59,765 nucleotides of DNA, from assembly GCA_947448135.1 (NCBI GenBank), contig CANFLZ010000012.1, forward strand, positions 1-59,765. The letters are read 5' to 3'. The notes under the pieces are model-generated. The model ran no database searches. It saw only the letters and a program-made list of their open reading frames with translations, and was not told the DNA's origin. A program made the position numbers and the translations under genes. Of this stretch, positions 37,014 to 46,061 are shown piece by piece. Numbering within the stretch: the first letter of the stretch is position 1; each line of letters begins with the position of its first letter. This DNA comes from Flavobacteriales bacterium (lineage in GTDB: Bacteria; Bacteroidota; Bacteroidia; Flavobacteriales_D; Sanyastnellaceae).

Positions 37014-37342
37014 TGACCATCGAGCAAGCCCAGCAAGTAGTTGATACTTGGATCAAAGAGCATGGCGTTCGTTACTTCAATGAGCTGACCAACATGGCCA
37101 TGCTCACAGAAGAAGTAGGGGAGGTAGCCCGCATCATCGCCAGGCGTTATGGCGAGCAGAGTGAAAAAGAAAGTGACAAGGCAAAAGACCTCGGTGATGA
37201 AATGGCCGATGTGTTGTTTGTTTTGATTTGCTTGGCCAATCAGACTGGAGTAAATCTAACGGAAGCATTGGAAAATAATTTGGCAAAAAAGACAAACCGA
37301 GATGCTCAGCGACACAAAGACAATGAGAAGTTGAGGGGATGA
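37013..37342 (+). CDS. MazG-like nucleotide pyrophosphohydrolase
   Basis: Predicted to hydrolyse (d)NTPs or noncanonical nucleotides to monophosphate and pyrophosphate. The 109-residue single-domain protein shows the MazG magnesium motif EEVGE (residues 33-37) followed 25 residues later by GDEMAD (E63 and D66), the EExxE...ExxD pattern. It is translationally coupled to carB by a one-base TAATG overlap, so nucleotide synthesis and nucleotide clean-up are co-expressed. Its stop codon lies inside a GGGATGAGG repeat element that also forms the terC stop region. Confidence 0.92.
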   Translation: MTIEQAQQVVDTWIKEHGVRYFNELTNMAMLTEEVGEVARIIARRYGEQSEKESDKAKDLGDEMADVLFVLICLANQTGVNLTEALENNLAKKTNRDAQRHKDNEKLRG

Positions 37343-37375
37343 GGAGAGGGAGGTGGAATTCCGTCCACGTGAATT
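37334..37375. repeat. Intergenic palindromic element, copy 1
   Basis: Begins GGGGATGAGGAGAG (the TGA is the mazG stop), then a hairpin GTGGA/TCCAC (37353-37357 with 37364-37368). It resembles 50119-50163 in order and sequence. It may act as a terminator for carB-mazG or be a small REP-like repeat. Confidence 0.4.
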
Positions 37376-37377
37376 CT

Positions 37378-37989
37378 TCAAGGAATTAGCTCTTCTAAGC
37401 CAGTCCAATTCGGTATGGAGGGCGATTGCCTTTTCGAAAGTTCAAGATCAATTTCTTCGAGTAAGAAATTCATTCGGCCATAATTGCATGGCGCGCAAGC
37501 GATGATCATGTTTTCTAATGTTGTCTTCCCTCCTCTAGCATGTGGAATGATGTGATCAAATTGTAGCCACATAGCTTGAAAAGCAGCGTGTTGATCGGAA
37601 TTGGTTTTTCCCCAAGGTAGTTCCAAAGGATATTGGTGATTCAATAAAGTGCGTATTTCTTTTCTCACGACTGGTATTCCGCAAAATCTGCAAAAATGGC
37701 CATCCCTTTCAATTAACTCACGTTCTAAATTTTTATTCGGCATCCTTTTAGGATCTCTTGATTTGGGATCTACAGTACTGGGTGTGCCAAGCTTTTTCTG
37801 TAGTTGATAATAGATGCCGTCTTTCCCCCACAAAGATTCCGTCCAATCACGAATTTTATTGTCATTGACAAGGGTCAATTTTTTTTTGACTTCGCTGTGA
37901 TTCCCAATATGATGTTCTTCAGCAGCTTTGATTAAAATTTCAGCAGCTTTGAAAATCTCTATGGGCGGGACTAAAAGACAATTTTTCAA
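37378..37989 (-). CDS. HNH endonuclease
   Basis: The 203-residue protein has a helical N-terminal half of unknown function and a C-terminal HNH nuclease. Zinc ligands are CRFCG (about 107-111) and CAPCN (about 167-171); the active site is FDHIIPHARGGKTTLENMI, with DH, the HARGG loop and Asn in the expected places. The only plausible start is TTG (37989), since the first internal ATG would remove the N-terminal half; this start is uncertain. It lies 16 bases after the GCS-like gene on the same strand, so it is likely the last gene of that small operon. It could act in DNA defence or be a mobile-nuclease remnant. Confidence 0.85.
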   Translation of the reverse strand: MKNCLLVPPIEIFKAAEILIKAAEEHHIGNHSEVKKKLTLVNDNKIRDWTESLWGKDGIYYQLQKKLGTPSTVDPKSRDPKRMPNKNLERELIERDGHFCRFCGIPVVRKEIRTLLNHQYPLELPWGKTNSDQHAAFQAMWLQFDHIIPHARGGKTTLENMIIACAPCNYGRMNFLLEEIDLELSKRQSPSIPNWTGLEELIP

Positions 37990-38005
37990 TTTATGAAAAT
38001 AAAAA

Positions 38006-39493
38006 TCAAATACTCTCCAGCTGCTTCAAATGCTGCTCTTGTTGGTGCAAATTGAAATTATCCCATATCGGTGATTCGGTGGGTACTTCTCCCATCAAAG
38101 CTTCTAAATAGAGGTGATCGTTTTGGTGGAGGGCATGCAAACGCGCGAGTATGCCAAAGAAGAATTCATCCAGTCTGACGCAGCCTGCCCATTCATTGGG
38201 TAATCCTTCTGTCGTTTGATCGATCAATTGCAAAGCAGCCAATATTTCTAATTTTTCGTCATCGGAAATTTCTGTGCTATACCCATCGCGAAGGGCTCTA
38301 AATACCAAGTTGTTCCAAACGATACTGTCATGCGCCCATTGCACGCTGCTGAACGTTTTGGAGTGCTCGCAAATTAAAACGATGGCATGCAATACAGCGG
38401 GTAAATGTTCGGCCGGGAATTCATCAAAGCTTCTGAACTCAAATCCACTTTGATACAATTTTTCTCGATTGAAATCCAAACCCAAGTCGGTGAGCAACTC
38501 ATAGGATAGCTCACTCTCTACTTGATCTCGCCACCAGATATTCTCTTCTTTGGAGAACTTCAATAATTTTCTAAATTCTTCAACGGGATAGGTCAAGATT
38601 TTACCCTTGGCCATGGACTGGTGATAGGTGCCTACTCCTGTATATCGTGACATGGCATTGCGCATGGAACCTGCCGCAAACTTTTCCTTCAAGTTGTTCT
38701 CATTGCTGATAATGGCCATGATGTCCGGACTTCCTAATGAGGCGATGAACAGTGGTTCAAACCATTGAAGTAAGTAGATGGCGTTGTTGTGCGCTTTGTC
38801 AAAAGCATCGTAATCGATGATTCTGCTGTCTTCTGTTAGCGTGGGCAATGTGAAATGGAAGTGTAAAGTGCCGTTGTTAAATAAGACCAAGTTCTTTTGA
38901 TTGGACATGAACATGTTGATCCCAATGTTGTATTCAGGAAATGTCAAAGGCCCTGGGAGAATTTTGGTCTCGTTTAATCGTTCCAAGAAAATTTTCTTGT
39001 TCACACGCATTTCATTGCAAGCTTCTTGGACGGTTCGATTTTCAAAGTATTTCGTGACAAATTCAATGGTGTCACCATCAAAAATGATACAACCCATCGG
39101 ATTGTTTTTTTGTGTGAACATGCTTTGAATGTGATACGGCTGTTTTTCTAAAAATAGCTCCAGTATTGATTTTCCTGCATAGTCTGGGTTATCCAATAAT
39201 GGTGGTGCCGATTGTATGGTCTTGTGTTGAAAGTGAATGTCTAACTTTTCAAGTGAGTGACTATTCATCATTTGACTGACGAGATAGTTTTTGCTGGAAT
39301 CAAAGGCGGCGCTCAATAGGGTTTCCAAAGTCCCTGCTTTGTAACATTTGAGATAATCGATGCTATAGCGCTCACGCCCCATTTTCTCTTGGATGAATTG
39401 CCCAGATACGATCAAAGACTCCTCGAATTGAAGATATGTTTCGTTTTCTAACCCAATGCCCCAGTACAATTTTCTTATCGGGTTATGTTCCAT
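38006..39493 (-). CDS. Predicted glutamate-cysteine-ligase-fold (carboxylate-amine ligase) protein
   Basis: No close family is recognised with certainty. The ATG at 39493 yields 495 residues starting at MEHNPIRKLYWGIGLENET; the upstream extension overlaps the neighbouring gene. Several motifs fit the glutamine-synthetase/GCS fold: an ExE pair (E16, E18) on a first strand, LHFHFTLPTL (about 210-219), LGSPD (253-257), SRYTGVGTYH (282-291) and FEFRSFDEF (351-359). In GCS these correspond in order to the metal-binding Glu pair, substrate strand, GSPD loop, turn and ERxxD strand. Since the organism appears to make bacillithiol, glutathione synthesis is unlikely; it may join another amine to a carboxylate. 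The fold assignment is inference. Confidence 0.55.
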   Translation of the reverse strand: MEHNPIRKLYWGIGLENETYLQFEESLIVSGQFIQEKMGRERYSIDYLKCYKAGTLETLLSAAFDSSKNYLVSQMMNSHSLEKLDIHFQHKTIQSAPPLLDNPDYAGKSILELFLEKQPYHIQSMFTQKNNPMGCIIFDGDTIEFVTKYFENRTVQEACNEMRVNKKIFLERLNETKILPGPLTFPEYNIGINMFMSNQKNLVLFNNGTLHFHFTLPTLTEDSRIIDYDAFDKAHNNAIYLLQWFEPLFIASLGSPDIMAIISNENNLKEKFAAGSMRNAMSRYTGVGTYHQSMAKGKILTYPVEEFRKLLKFSKEENIWWRDQVESELSYELLTDLGLDFNREKLYQSGFEFRSFDEFPAEHLPAVLHAIVLICEHSKTFSSVQWAHDSIVWNNLVFRALRDGYSTEISDDEKLEILAALQLIDQTTEGLPNEWAGCVRLDEFFFGILARLHALHQNDHLYLEALMGEVPTESPIWDNFNLHQQEQHLKQLESI

Positions 39494-39534
39494 GTTTTTG
39501 TGAATTTTTGAATGTTGCAAAGTTGTTATAAATA

Positions 39535-40236
39535 TCAATCGTGGTAATAAAAAACATGTGATGAGTAGCGAGGATGATTCCACCAATCTCGTCTTATACG
39601 AGCAAAGTAATTGTAGTTTAATTTCCCTGCTTGTGATTGCAATGGATAAATGACTTTACCATCTTCTCGAAAAGCTTTTTTCTTTTCTGTCTCGGGAACG
39701 ATGGGTACGATATGTCCAGAAAGGCCGACAATTTTTCTTTTTGCGCAAATGATTCCAACGCCTCCTTCTTCCGTTACTTTTTCTTGAAGTTTTGTGAGGT
39801 CTGTCATCCGATTCCAACCGTAACATTCACCCCATTTTAAAAACCAATCGTGGATGGCACTCGAATAAATCGGCATGACGGTTTCGTTAAAAATGGGTTG
39901 GACGTCCTCGCCTTTTTCAAGACGCTCAATGGCCTCATCAGTCCACCAAACTGTCGGTAAGTATACATTGCAATGAAAGCAATAGTCAAATGAATAGACA
40001 TTGCAATAGGTGTCTTCTGGCGTGCGCTGATAACGGGTGCTGTATTTGACATTGAGTTTCTTGATCAATCGTCGAATGCTTTTCCGTTTCGATTCAGCGG
40101 TAGACATATTGCGAAACGGGATGCTGTCATCTTGCATGGGATGAAATTTCCTTTCGTATGATTCCAAATTAGAATCACTATGTGGTGCTAAAATCGCAGG
40201 CTTTACGGCTTTGGTTTTGGGGATAACATCGTTCAT
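39535..40236 (-). CDS. Predicted papain/NlpC-P60-like hydrolase, partner of the GCS-like protein
   Basis: Not recognised as a named family. The 233-residue cytoplasmic-looking protein (no signal peptide) has a basic, disordered first 60 residues and a conserved-looking core. Candidate catalytic residues are Cys78 in TYCNVYSFDYC and His175 in LSGHIVPIVPE, with Gln200 or Gln202 in PLQSQAG as the third. This C...H...Q order matches NlpC/P60 and related papain-like amidases or peptidases. A motif DWFLKWGECYGW suggests an aromatic substrate or wall-fragment groove. It is first in an operon with the GCS-like ligase (41-base gap) and an HNH nuclease. Activity is inference. Confidence 0.5.
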   Translation of the reverse strand: MNDVIPKTKAVKPAILAPHSDSNLESYERKFHPMQDDSIPFRNMSTAESKRKSIRRLIKKLNVKYSTRYQRTPEDTYCNVYSFDYCFHCNVYLPTVWWTDEAIERLEKGEDVQPIFNETVMPIYSSAIHDWFLKWGECYGWNRMTDLTKLQEKVTEEGGVGIICAKRKIVGLSGHIVPIVPETEKKKAFREDGKVIYPLQSQAGKLNYNYFARIRRDWWNHPRYSSHVFYYHD

Positions 40237-40327
40237 CTGAACTAAATTTTAATTTTCAGTTTCATCATTCTTAGGGTCACCTGACGGCGAATGTAAGTAT
40301 AAAAGCGTTGACAAACGGGCAGAATAG

Positions 40328-42856
40328 CTAGGATTGGAATTTTGTTTTGAAGAACCAAATCTTGATTAAATCTGCGGTGATGATGTAGGTGAAGATAATT
40401 CCGAATAGAAGGAGGATGTATCCCAAAGGAAGTGCGACGAATCCCAAATCTGGTGCAAAAGGCAAATAGGGAATGGAAACCGTCAGAATCAGAGCGATTG
40501 CGCTGGTAATAAAAAGGTACTTGCCCGGTTTGCTTTTGAAAAAGTTCTTTCGGGTTCGGATCACGAATAAGATCAGCAGCTCTGTGATGATGGACTCTAT
40601 GAACCAACCTGTTTGAAAGGCTGTTTCTTGACATTTTAAAAAGAAATACAAAGTTAAGAAAGTAGTCAAGTCAAATATTGTGCTGTGCAGGCCAAAAATG
40701 ATCATGTAGGTGCGAACACTCTTGATGTTCCATTTTCCAGGTTGCTTGATTTGGTCGTCATCCACATTGTCGGAGCTTACCGACAAAAAGGGAAAGTCGG
40801 TCAGGAAATTGGTCAATAAAATTTGCTTGGGCAACATGGGCAGAAACGGCAAAATCAATGAGGCAGTAGCCATGCTGAACATATTGCCAAAGGTTGATCC
40901 TGTGTTGATGTAAATATATTTCAGCGTATTGGCGAAAGTTTTACGGCCTTCTTGAATGCCATTAATGACAACGGATAAATCCTTTTCTGTTAGCACGAAA
41001 TCCGCCGCTTCTCTCGCTACATCAACGGCGTTGGAAACGGAGATACCAACATCGGCTGCATGCAAGGCAGATACGTCGTTGATGCCATCCCCCATATAGG
41101 CTACGGAAAAGTTCTTTTTTAATGCAAGAATGATTCTCTCTTTTTGTTGTGGCTCAACTTCTGCAAAGACATGCACATCTTTGATTTGCACTTCCAAAGC
41201 TCCGGCGCTCAAAGCATTCAGCTCTTTTCCGGTCATGATCACGGGGGAGGAAAATCCAACTTGATGGGCAATGGAATGGACGATGTTGCTGTTGTCTCCT
41301 GTGATGATTTTTAAACCAACGTTCAATTTTTTTAGTGCGATTAGTGCTCGAGGAATGGATGGCTTGATGGGATCATTCATGAGAATGAAACCAGCGAAAA
41401 TCAATTCCGTTTCATCAGAATTTTGAATGGTCGGGGTGGAAATGTTTTTGTATCCTAATGCAATGACACGATTCCCTTCTTCTCCATAATTGGCATAAAG
41501 TTGATGGATGATGTCATCATAACGATCAATGTTCACGATGTGACCATTGCTCAACCTAATTTGGGTACAGATGCTTCTGATACTGTCGAAGGAACCTTTG
41601 CAAATCAGTAGCGATTCAGTAGGGTTTTTGACGGCGATACTCAGTCTTTTTCGGTGAAAGTCGTAGGGGATTTCGCCAATTTTGATCAGTTGAGGATCGA
41701 TGGTGAGATTTAAATTTTTAATAGCGGCATCAATGGGATTGGCGTATCCTGATTCGAACGAGGCATTCCAAAATGCCAATTGCTTCGCCAGAAGATCTTC
41801 ATTGCCCTCGCCATTGACTATTTTTGAAATGGTAATTTCGCCCAAGGTGATGGTTCCAGTTTTATCAGTGCAGAGCAAATCGATTTCACCAAGGTTTTGA
41901 ATTGAATTTAATTTCTTGACAATGACTTTTTTCTCGAGCAACCTTTTGGCTCCAGCGCTCATCGATATGGTATTGATGGCAGGCAATAGTTCCGGCGCCA
42001 TACCAATGGCCAAAGCCAATGAAAACATGGCCGCTTCGATGATGCTCGTGTGATTGAGCAAGTTGACCAATAGTACAAAAGAAGACAGGACGATGGTGAT
42101 TTTCATCAAGAAGAAACCAAAGTCTTTGATCCCTCTTTCGTAAGCCGTTTCAACGGGAGCAACTGAGCTCTCTTTGATTTTTCCGAAGATGGTTTGATCG
42201 CCAGTTTGAATCACCAAAGCTTTGGCATTTCCGCTGATGATATTGGTTCCTTCCCACAAACAATTGAATCGCTTCGAGAGTGGCGCATCGGCTGGGGTAG
42301 GTTGTATTTGCTTTTTAATGGGAAAAGATTCTCCCGTTAAACTGGATTCATTGACGTACAATTCATTGGCTTCAAAAATCAGTGCATCTGCTGGAATGAT
42401 GTCACCTGCTTTTAAGATGAGAATGTCTCCCGGAATGATAAATTTGGAGGCCAATGTTTTTTCTTTTCCTTCTCTTACAATCGTTGATTGAATGGCGATA
42501 AGTGCTTGCAGTTTTTCTACGATTTTACCCGCATTTCTCTCTTGAAAGAAGCTCATCAAACCGGTGGACATCACAATAAATGAGATGATGGCAACATCAG
42601 AAGTATCTCCCAAAAAACTGGAGATGATGATGGCGCCAATCAGCATCAGCATCAGTGGGCTTTTAAATTGTTGGAAGAAAAGGAGAATGACTTTTTTTAG
42701 TTTGTGTGATTTCTTTGGATGCACGCCAGATGCCGATAGGTGATCATGCGCTTGTTGTTCTGAAAGTCCATTCGGATGACTGTTCAAATTTTGAAACCAA
42801 GTTTCAACGGAATCATTCCAAAATGTATTTTGCCTGTTGTCTTGGTTGGAATTCAT
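40328..42856 (-). CDS. mgtA: Magnesium-translocating P-type ATPase (MgtA-like)
   Basis: Imports Mg2+ (P3B-type pump) across the inner membrane. The 842-residue protein has the actuator motif LTGES, phosphorylation site DKTGT near residue 332, and the hinge MGDGINDVSALHAADVGISVS. It has about ten membrane spans, including a C-terminal block from residue 650. The N-terminal segment GLSEQQAHDHL and the SPLMLMLIGAIIISSFLGD span fit the Mg/Ca-type subfamily more closely than copper pumps. It starts 10 bases after the SH3-like gene, leaving no room for an Mg-sensing leader of its own. Ca2+-type specificity cannot be fully excluded. Confidence 0.88.
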   Translation of the reverse strand: MNSNQDNRQNTFWNDSVETWFQNLNSHPNGLSEQQAHDHLSASGVHPKKSHKLKKVILLFFQQFKSPLMLMLIGAIIISSFLGDTSDVAIISFIVMSTGLMSFFQERNAGKIVEKLQALIAIQSTIVREGKEKTLASKFIIPGDILILKAGDIIPADALIFEANELYVNESSLTGESFPIKKQIQPTPADAPLSKRFNCLWEGTNIISGNAKALVIQTGDQTIFGKIKESSVAPVETAYERGIKDFGFFLMKITIVLSSFVLLVNLLNHTSIIEAAMFSLALAIGMAPELLPAINTISMSAGAKRLLEKKVIVKKLNSIQNLGEIDLLCTDKTGTITLGEITISKIVNGEGNEDLLAKQLAFWNASFESGYANPIDAAIKNLNLTIDPQLIKIGEIPYDFHRKRLSIAVKNPTESLLICKGSFDSIRSICTQIRLSNGHIVNIDRYDDIIHQLYANYGEEGNRVIALGYKNISTPTIQNSDETELIFAGFILMNDPIKPSIPRALIALKKLNVGLKIITGDNSNIVHSIAHQVGFSSPVIMTGKELNALSAGALEVQIKDVHVFAEVEPQQKERIILALKKNFSVAYMGDGINDVSALHAADVGISVSNAVDVAREAADFVLTEKDLSVVINGIQEGRKTFANTLKYIYINTGSTFGNMFSMATASLILPFLPMLPKQILLTNFLTDFPFLSVSSDNVDDDQIKQPGKWNIKSVRTYMIIFGLHSTIFDLTTFLTLYFFLKCQETAFQTGWFIESIITELLILFVIRTRKNFFKSKPGKYLFITSAIALILTVSIPYLPFAPDLGFVALPLGYILLLFGIIFTYIITADLIKIWFFKTKFQS

Positions 42857-42866
42857 ATTTGCCGAA

Positions 42867-43544
42867 TTAAAATCCGTAAAAGATCAATCTATCTTGATAT
42901 TGGCCTTGTTTGATTCTCCAAATTACAACATAACTACCAGCACCATCTCCATTTAACATGTAAATGTACAGGATTTGATTTTGTTCGTCGTAATGGGCGG
43001 CTGTTGAAGCAAGGTTGGGATTGTATAAATTCAATAGTGCAGATGAAGGAAGCACTATGTTTTTTCCATTCAAGGATATTTCCATTTTGTTGAATTCTTC
43101 TTGCGGAATATTCCCGTCGGTTCCCCAATACGGTTGGTCATCAATGTATAGTAGTCCTTGATCGGAATATTGCAAAGAATGGTTGGACTGAATGAAATCT
43201 TTTTCCTCAATTACGATGGAGATATTCTGATTAAAGATTTGAGCCTCCTTGCCATCGAAATTGATCAACGGAATTTGGGTGTAGTTTTCGATTGGCTCAA
43301 TCTGAGAGCAAGGAATAAAACCGTTTCGTATTTCATTTTCTTTTTCGTAATCGACGTTCATCCAATGGGCATTCTTTTCAAAGCAAAAAACGATTTGTTG
43401 ATTCGAAAGTGAGTCGATTACAGAGGATTGCTTTTGCGGCTCCTCATAGACAGCGCAATATACGGTCGAACTTTTTACCACAGCGAATTGCGCCAACGAA
43501 AATTGAGCACAAATGCAGCCAAGAACAATCAAAACGAATTTCAT
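42867..43544 (-). CDS. Exported protein with N-terminal SH3-like domain, function unknown
   Basis: A 225-residue protein with a signal peptide (MKFVLIVLGCICAQFSLAQ). The start of the mature part, including YCAVYEEPQKQSSVIDSL, resembles a bacterial SH3b fold, as in proteins that bind wall or peptide ligands. The C-terminal 120 residues (pattern Y.DD.PYWGTDG, then YIYMLNGDGAGSYVVIWRIK) are not recognised. It precedes mgtA by 10 bases, so the two are co-expressed, though a functional tie to Mg transport is not evident. Divergent from uvrD. Confidence 0.7.
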   Translation of the reverse strand: MKFVLIVLGCICAQFSLAQFAVVKSSTVYCAVYEEPQKQSSVIDSLSNQQIVFCFEKNAHWMNVDYEKENEIRNGFIPCSQIEPIENYTQIPLINFDGKEAQIFNQNISIVIEEKDFIQSNHSLQYSDQGLLYIDDQPYWGTDGNIPQEEFNKMEISLNGKNIVLPSSALLNLYNPNLASTAAHYDEQNQILYIYMLNGDGAGSYVVIWRIKQGQYQDRLIFYGF

Positions 43545-43657
43545 TTTTTTGAATGAGTGATGAATTGCGAATTTCGGACGTTTTCCTTGTTTATTTTCTT
43601 TTTAAATTCTGGGGTCGATTTCGATCCGTCCCAAAATATCAACAATGGAAAACTTTT

Positions 43658-43689
43658 TTGAACGTTGAGGTGGTCGCGGATTATTTTTG
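43658..43689 (+). promoter_or_regulatory. Promoter of uvrD/pcrA
   Basis: TTG at 43658-43660 (in a T-run), 21-base spacer and perfect -7 box TATTTTTG (43682-43689). ATG codons follow at 43692 and 43695, so the transcript is predicted to start at or within a base or two of the start codon. Confidence 0.6.
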
Positions 43690-43694
43690 TAATG

Positions 43695-46049
43695 ATGTCT
43701 TTTTTAAACGAATTAAATGATGCGCAACGCTCGGCAGTTACGCACATCAAAGGGCCATTGATGGTCATAGCGGGAGCAGGTTCAGGTAAAACACGTGTTT
43801 TGGCTTATCGCATTGCGCACTTGATACAAAATGGAGTGGATCCATTTCAGATTTTGTCTTTGACTTTTACCAATAAGGCTGCAGCTGAGATGAAACACCG
43901 TATCGCCTCTTTGGTCGGAGAATCGGATGCGCGAAATATTTGGATGGGAACGTTTCACTCCATTTTTGCCCGTATTCTCAGAACGGAAGCTGAGCGCATC
44001 AACTATTCTCGCAACTTTACCATTTATGATACGAGTGATGCCAAGTCGTTGATCAAAGATGTCTTGAAGGAATTGGGTTTGGATGATAAGATATACAAGC
44101 CAGGCAATGTGCTCAATCGAATTTCCTCATGCAAGAATAATTTGATTAGTCCAGAGGATTATCGCAACGATATTGATTTGATCAATGAAGATCAAATGAG
44201 TGGTAAATCCAAGATGGTGGAGATTTACGAGCGGTACAATCAAAAGCTCTTCAACTCGAGTGCGATGGATTTCGATGATTTGCTTTTTAAAACAAATATC
44301 TTGTTTCGTGATAATCCGGATCTTTTATTAAAGTACCAACACAAGTTTCAATACATTTTGGTGGATGAGTACCAGGATACCAACTTTAGTCAGTATCTCA
44401 TCGTGAAACAATTGGGCAAGATGCATGAAAATGTATGCGTGGTAGGTGATGATGCGCAAAGTATCTATTCTTTCCGTGGTGCAAACATTCAAAACATCCT
44501 CAATTTTAGAAGAGACTATCCAGATTATGCCTTGTATAAATTGGAGCAGAATTACCGGAGTACACAAACCATCGTGAAAGCGGCCAATGGCATCATTGCT
44601 AAGAACAAGGATCAAATTAAAAAAGATGTTTGGACATCCAATGATCACGGGTCTGCCATTGGATTGTACAGAGCCCTTTCGGACAACGAAGAGGGCGCTT
44701 ATGTGGCCAATCATATTTTCACGACAAAAAGAGAAGAAGGCGCGGCGTTCAATGATTTTGCGATTTTGTATCGAACCAATGCGCAGAGTAGATCGTTTGA
44801 GGAATCTTTGCGTAAGCTCAATATTCCCTATAAAATTTTTGGTGGAATGTCTTTCTATCAAAGACAGGAGATCAAAGATTTGTTGGCCTATTTTCGATTG
44901 GTGGCCAATCACAAGGATGAGGAGTCTTTGAAGCGAACCATCAATTACCCCGCCCGTGGAATTGGAAAAACGACGATCGAAAAGGTTCAAGTCTTGGCAG
45001 CAGAGCACAATGTAAGCATGTGGGATGTGATTTTGCAACCGGGGAACATTGGGGTGAATTCAGGTACAGCCAGTAAGTTGTCAGATTTTACAACCATGAT
45101 TCGCAGCTTCGCAGTCAACATGGAAACTGCCCCTGCGTATGAAGTGGCCAATCACATTGCTTCAAGCAGTGGATTGCTCAAAGAGTTGTACAATGATAAA
45201 ACACCAGAGGGTGTTGCCCGTTATGAGAACATTCAAGAGTTATTGAATGGTATTAAAGAATTTTCTGATAAGATTGATCCTGCTGATCCGCACAAAGTCA
45301 ACACACTCTCAGAATTTTTGATTGACGTTGCTTTGTTAACGGATGCGGATTCTGATGATGAGGCCGAGAAAGATCGAGTGAGTTTGATGACCATTCACGC
45401 CTCCAAGGGATTGGAGTTTCCTTATGTGTACATCGTTGGATTGGAAGAGAATTTATTTCCATCGATGATGGCATTGAATTCGAGAGAGGAGTTGGAGGAA
45501 GAGCGAAGATTGTTTTATGTCGCCTTGACTCGCGCAGAAAAGAAAGTTACTTTGAGTTATGCGACGACGCGCTATCGCTTTGGTCAGTTGACCTACGGAG
45601 AGCCATCGCGTTTCATTGAGGAGATTGACGAAGCGTACATTGATAAAAATTCACCGGCCTTCCAAAAGCCAATTGACCGAGGTGCTTCCCCTAAGATCGA
45701 CTTTCAGTCGGAGCGCAGAGGCTTTGGTCCGCAAGGAAGGGCACAAGAGCGTGAACCGAAATTTGTGCAACAGTCACCCAAAATCAACACACCATTTACA
45801 CCTCCAGCGCCCAAACCCGACCTGTTGTCTGGTAATTTTAAAAAGGTCGACAAAGCCAGTCCAGCAGCACCTGCGGGACCTTTGTTGAATTTGGAATCTG
45901 GAATGACTGTGTCTCATGAGAAATTTGGAAAAGGAAAAGTGTTGAAGGTAGAAGGAGAAGGAGCCGATGCCAAGGCGACAATTTTCTTCCCAAAAGAAGG
46001 ACAGAAACAATTACTACTTAAATTCGCCAAACTGACCATTATCGATTAG
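43695..46049 (+). CDS. pcrA: UvrD/PcrA-family superfamily 1 DNA helicase
   Basis: 3'-5' helicase for repair and replication restart. Two adjacent ATGs (43692, 43695) compete; the second gives MSFLNELNDAQRSAV, the standard PcrA start. The 784-residue protein has helicase motif I AGAGSGKTR (about 27-35), motif II VDEYQDTN, motif III GDDAQSIYSFRGA, motif IV near QNYRST and motif VI ALTRAEKK. It also has a C-terminal Tudor-like domain (MTVSHEKFGKGKVLKVEG) typical of PcrA, joined by a proline-rich linker. DUF4290 follows after 12 bases, likely co-transcribed. Confidence 0.95.
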   Translation: MSFLNELNDAQRSAVTHIKGPLMVIAGAGSGKTRVLAYRIAHLIQNGVDPFQILSLTFTNKAAAEMKHRIASLVGESDARNIWMGTFHSIFARILRTEAERINYSRNFTIYDTSDAKSLIKDVLKELGLDDKIYKPGNVLNRISSCKNNLISPEDYRNDIDLINEDQMSGKSKMVEIYERYNQKLFNSSAMDFDDLLFKTNILFRDNPDLLLKYQHKFQYILVDEYQDTNFSQYLIVKQLGKMHENVCVVGDDAQSIYSFRGANIQNILNFRRDYPDYALYKLEQNYRSTQTIVKAANGIIAKNKDQIKKDVWTSNDHGSAIGLYRALSDNEEGAYVANHIFTTKREEGAAFNDFAILYRTNAQSRSFEESLRKLNIPYKIFGGMSFYQRQEIKDLLAYFRLVANHKDEESLKRTINYPARGIGKTTIEKVQVLAAEHNVSMWDVILQPGNIGVNSGTASKLSDFTTMIRSFAVNMETAPAYEVANHIASSSGLLKELYNDKTPEGVARYENIQELLNGIKEFSDKIDPADPHKVNTLSEFLIDVALLTDADSDDEAEKDRVSLMTIHASKGLEFPYVYIVGLEENLFPSMMALNSREELEEERRLFYVALTRAEKKVTLSYATTRYRFGQLTYGEPSRFIEEIDEAYIDKNSPAFQKPIDRGASPKIDFQSERRGFGPQGRAQEREPKFVQQSPKINTPFTPPAPKPDLLSGNFKKVDKASPAAPAGPLLNLESGMTVSHEKFGKGKVLKVEGEGADAKATIFFPKEGQKQLLLKFAKLTIID

Positions 46050-46061
46050 GTCATTAATAAT

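Noticed and set aside
40242-40634. 130-codon minus-strand frame overlapping the end of mgtA
   Set aside because: Overlaps mgtA in another frame on the same strand and is rich in His/Arg with no domain; the mgtA C-terminus is conserved.
42857-42866. Magnesium riboswitch ahead of mgtA
   Set aside because: Only 10 bases separate mgtA from the upstream gene; no room for a leader RNA.
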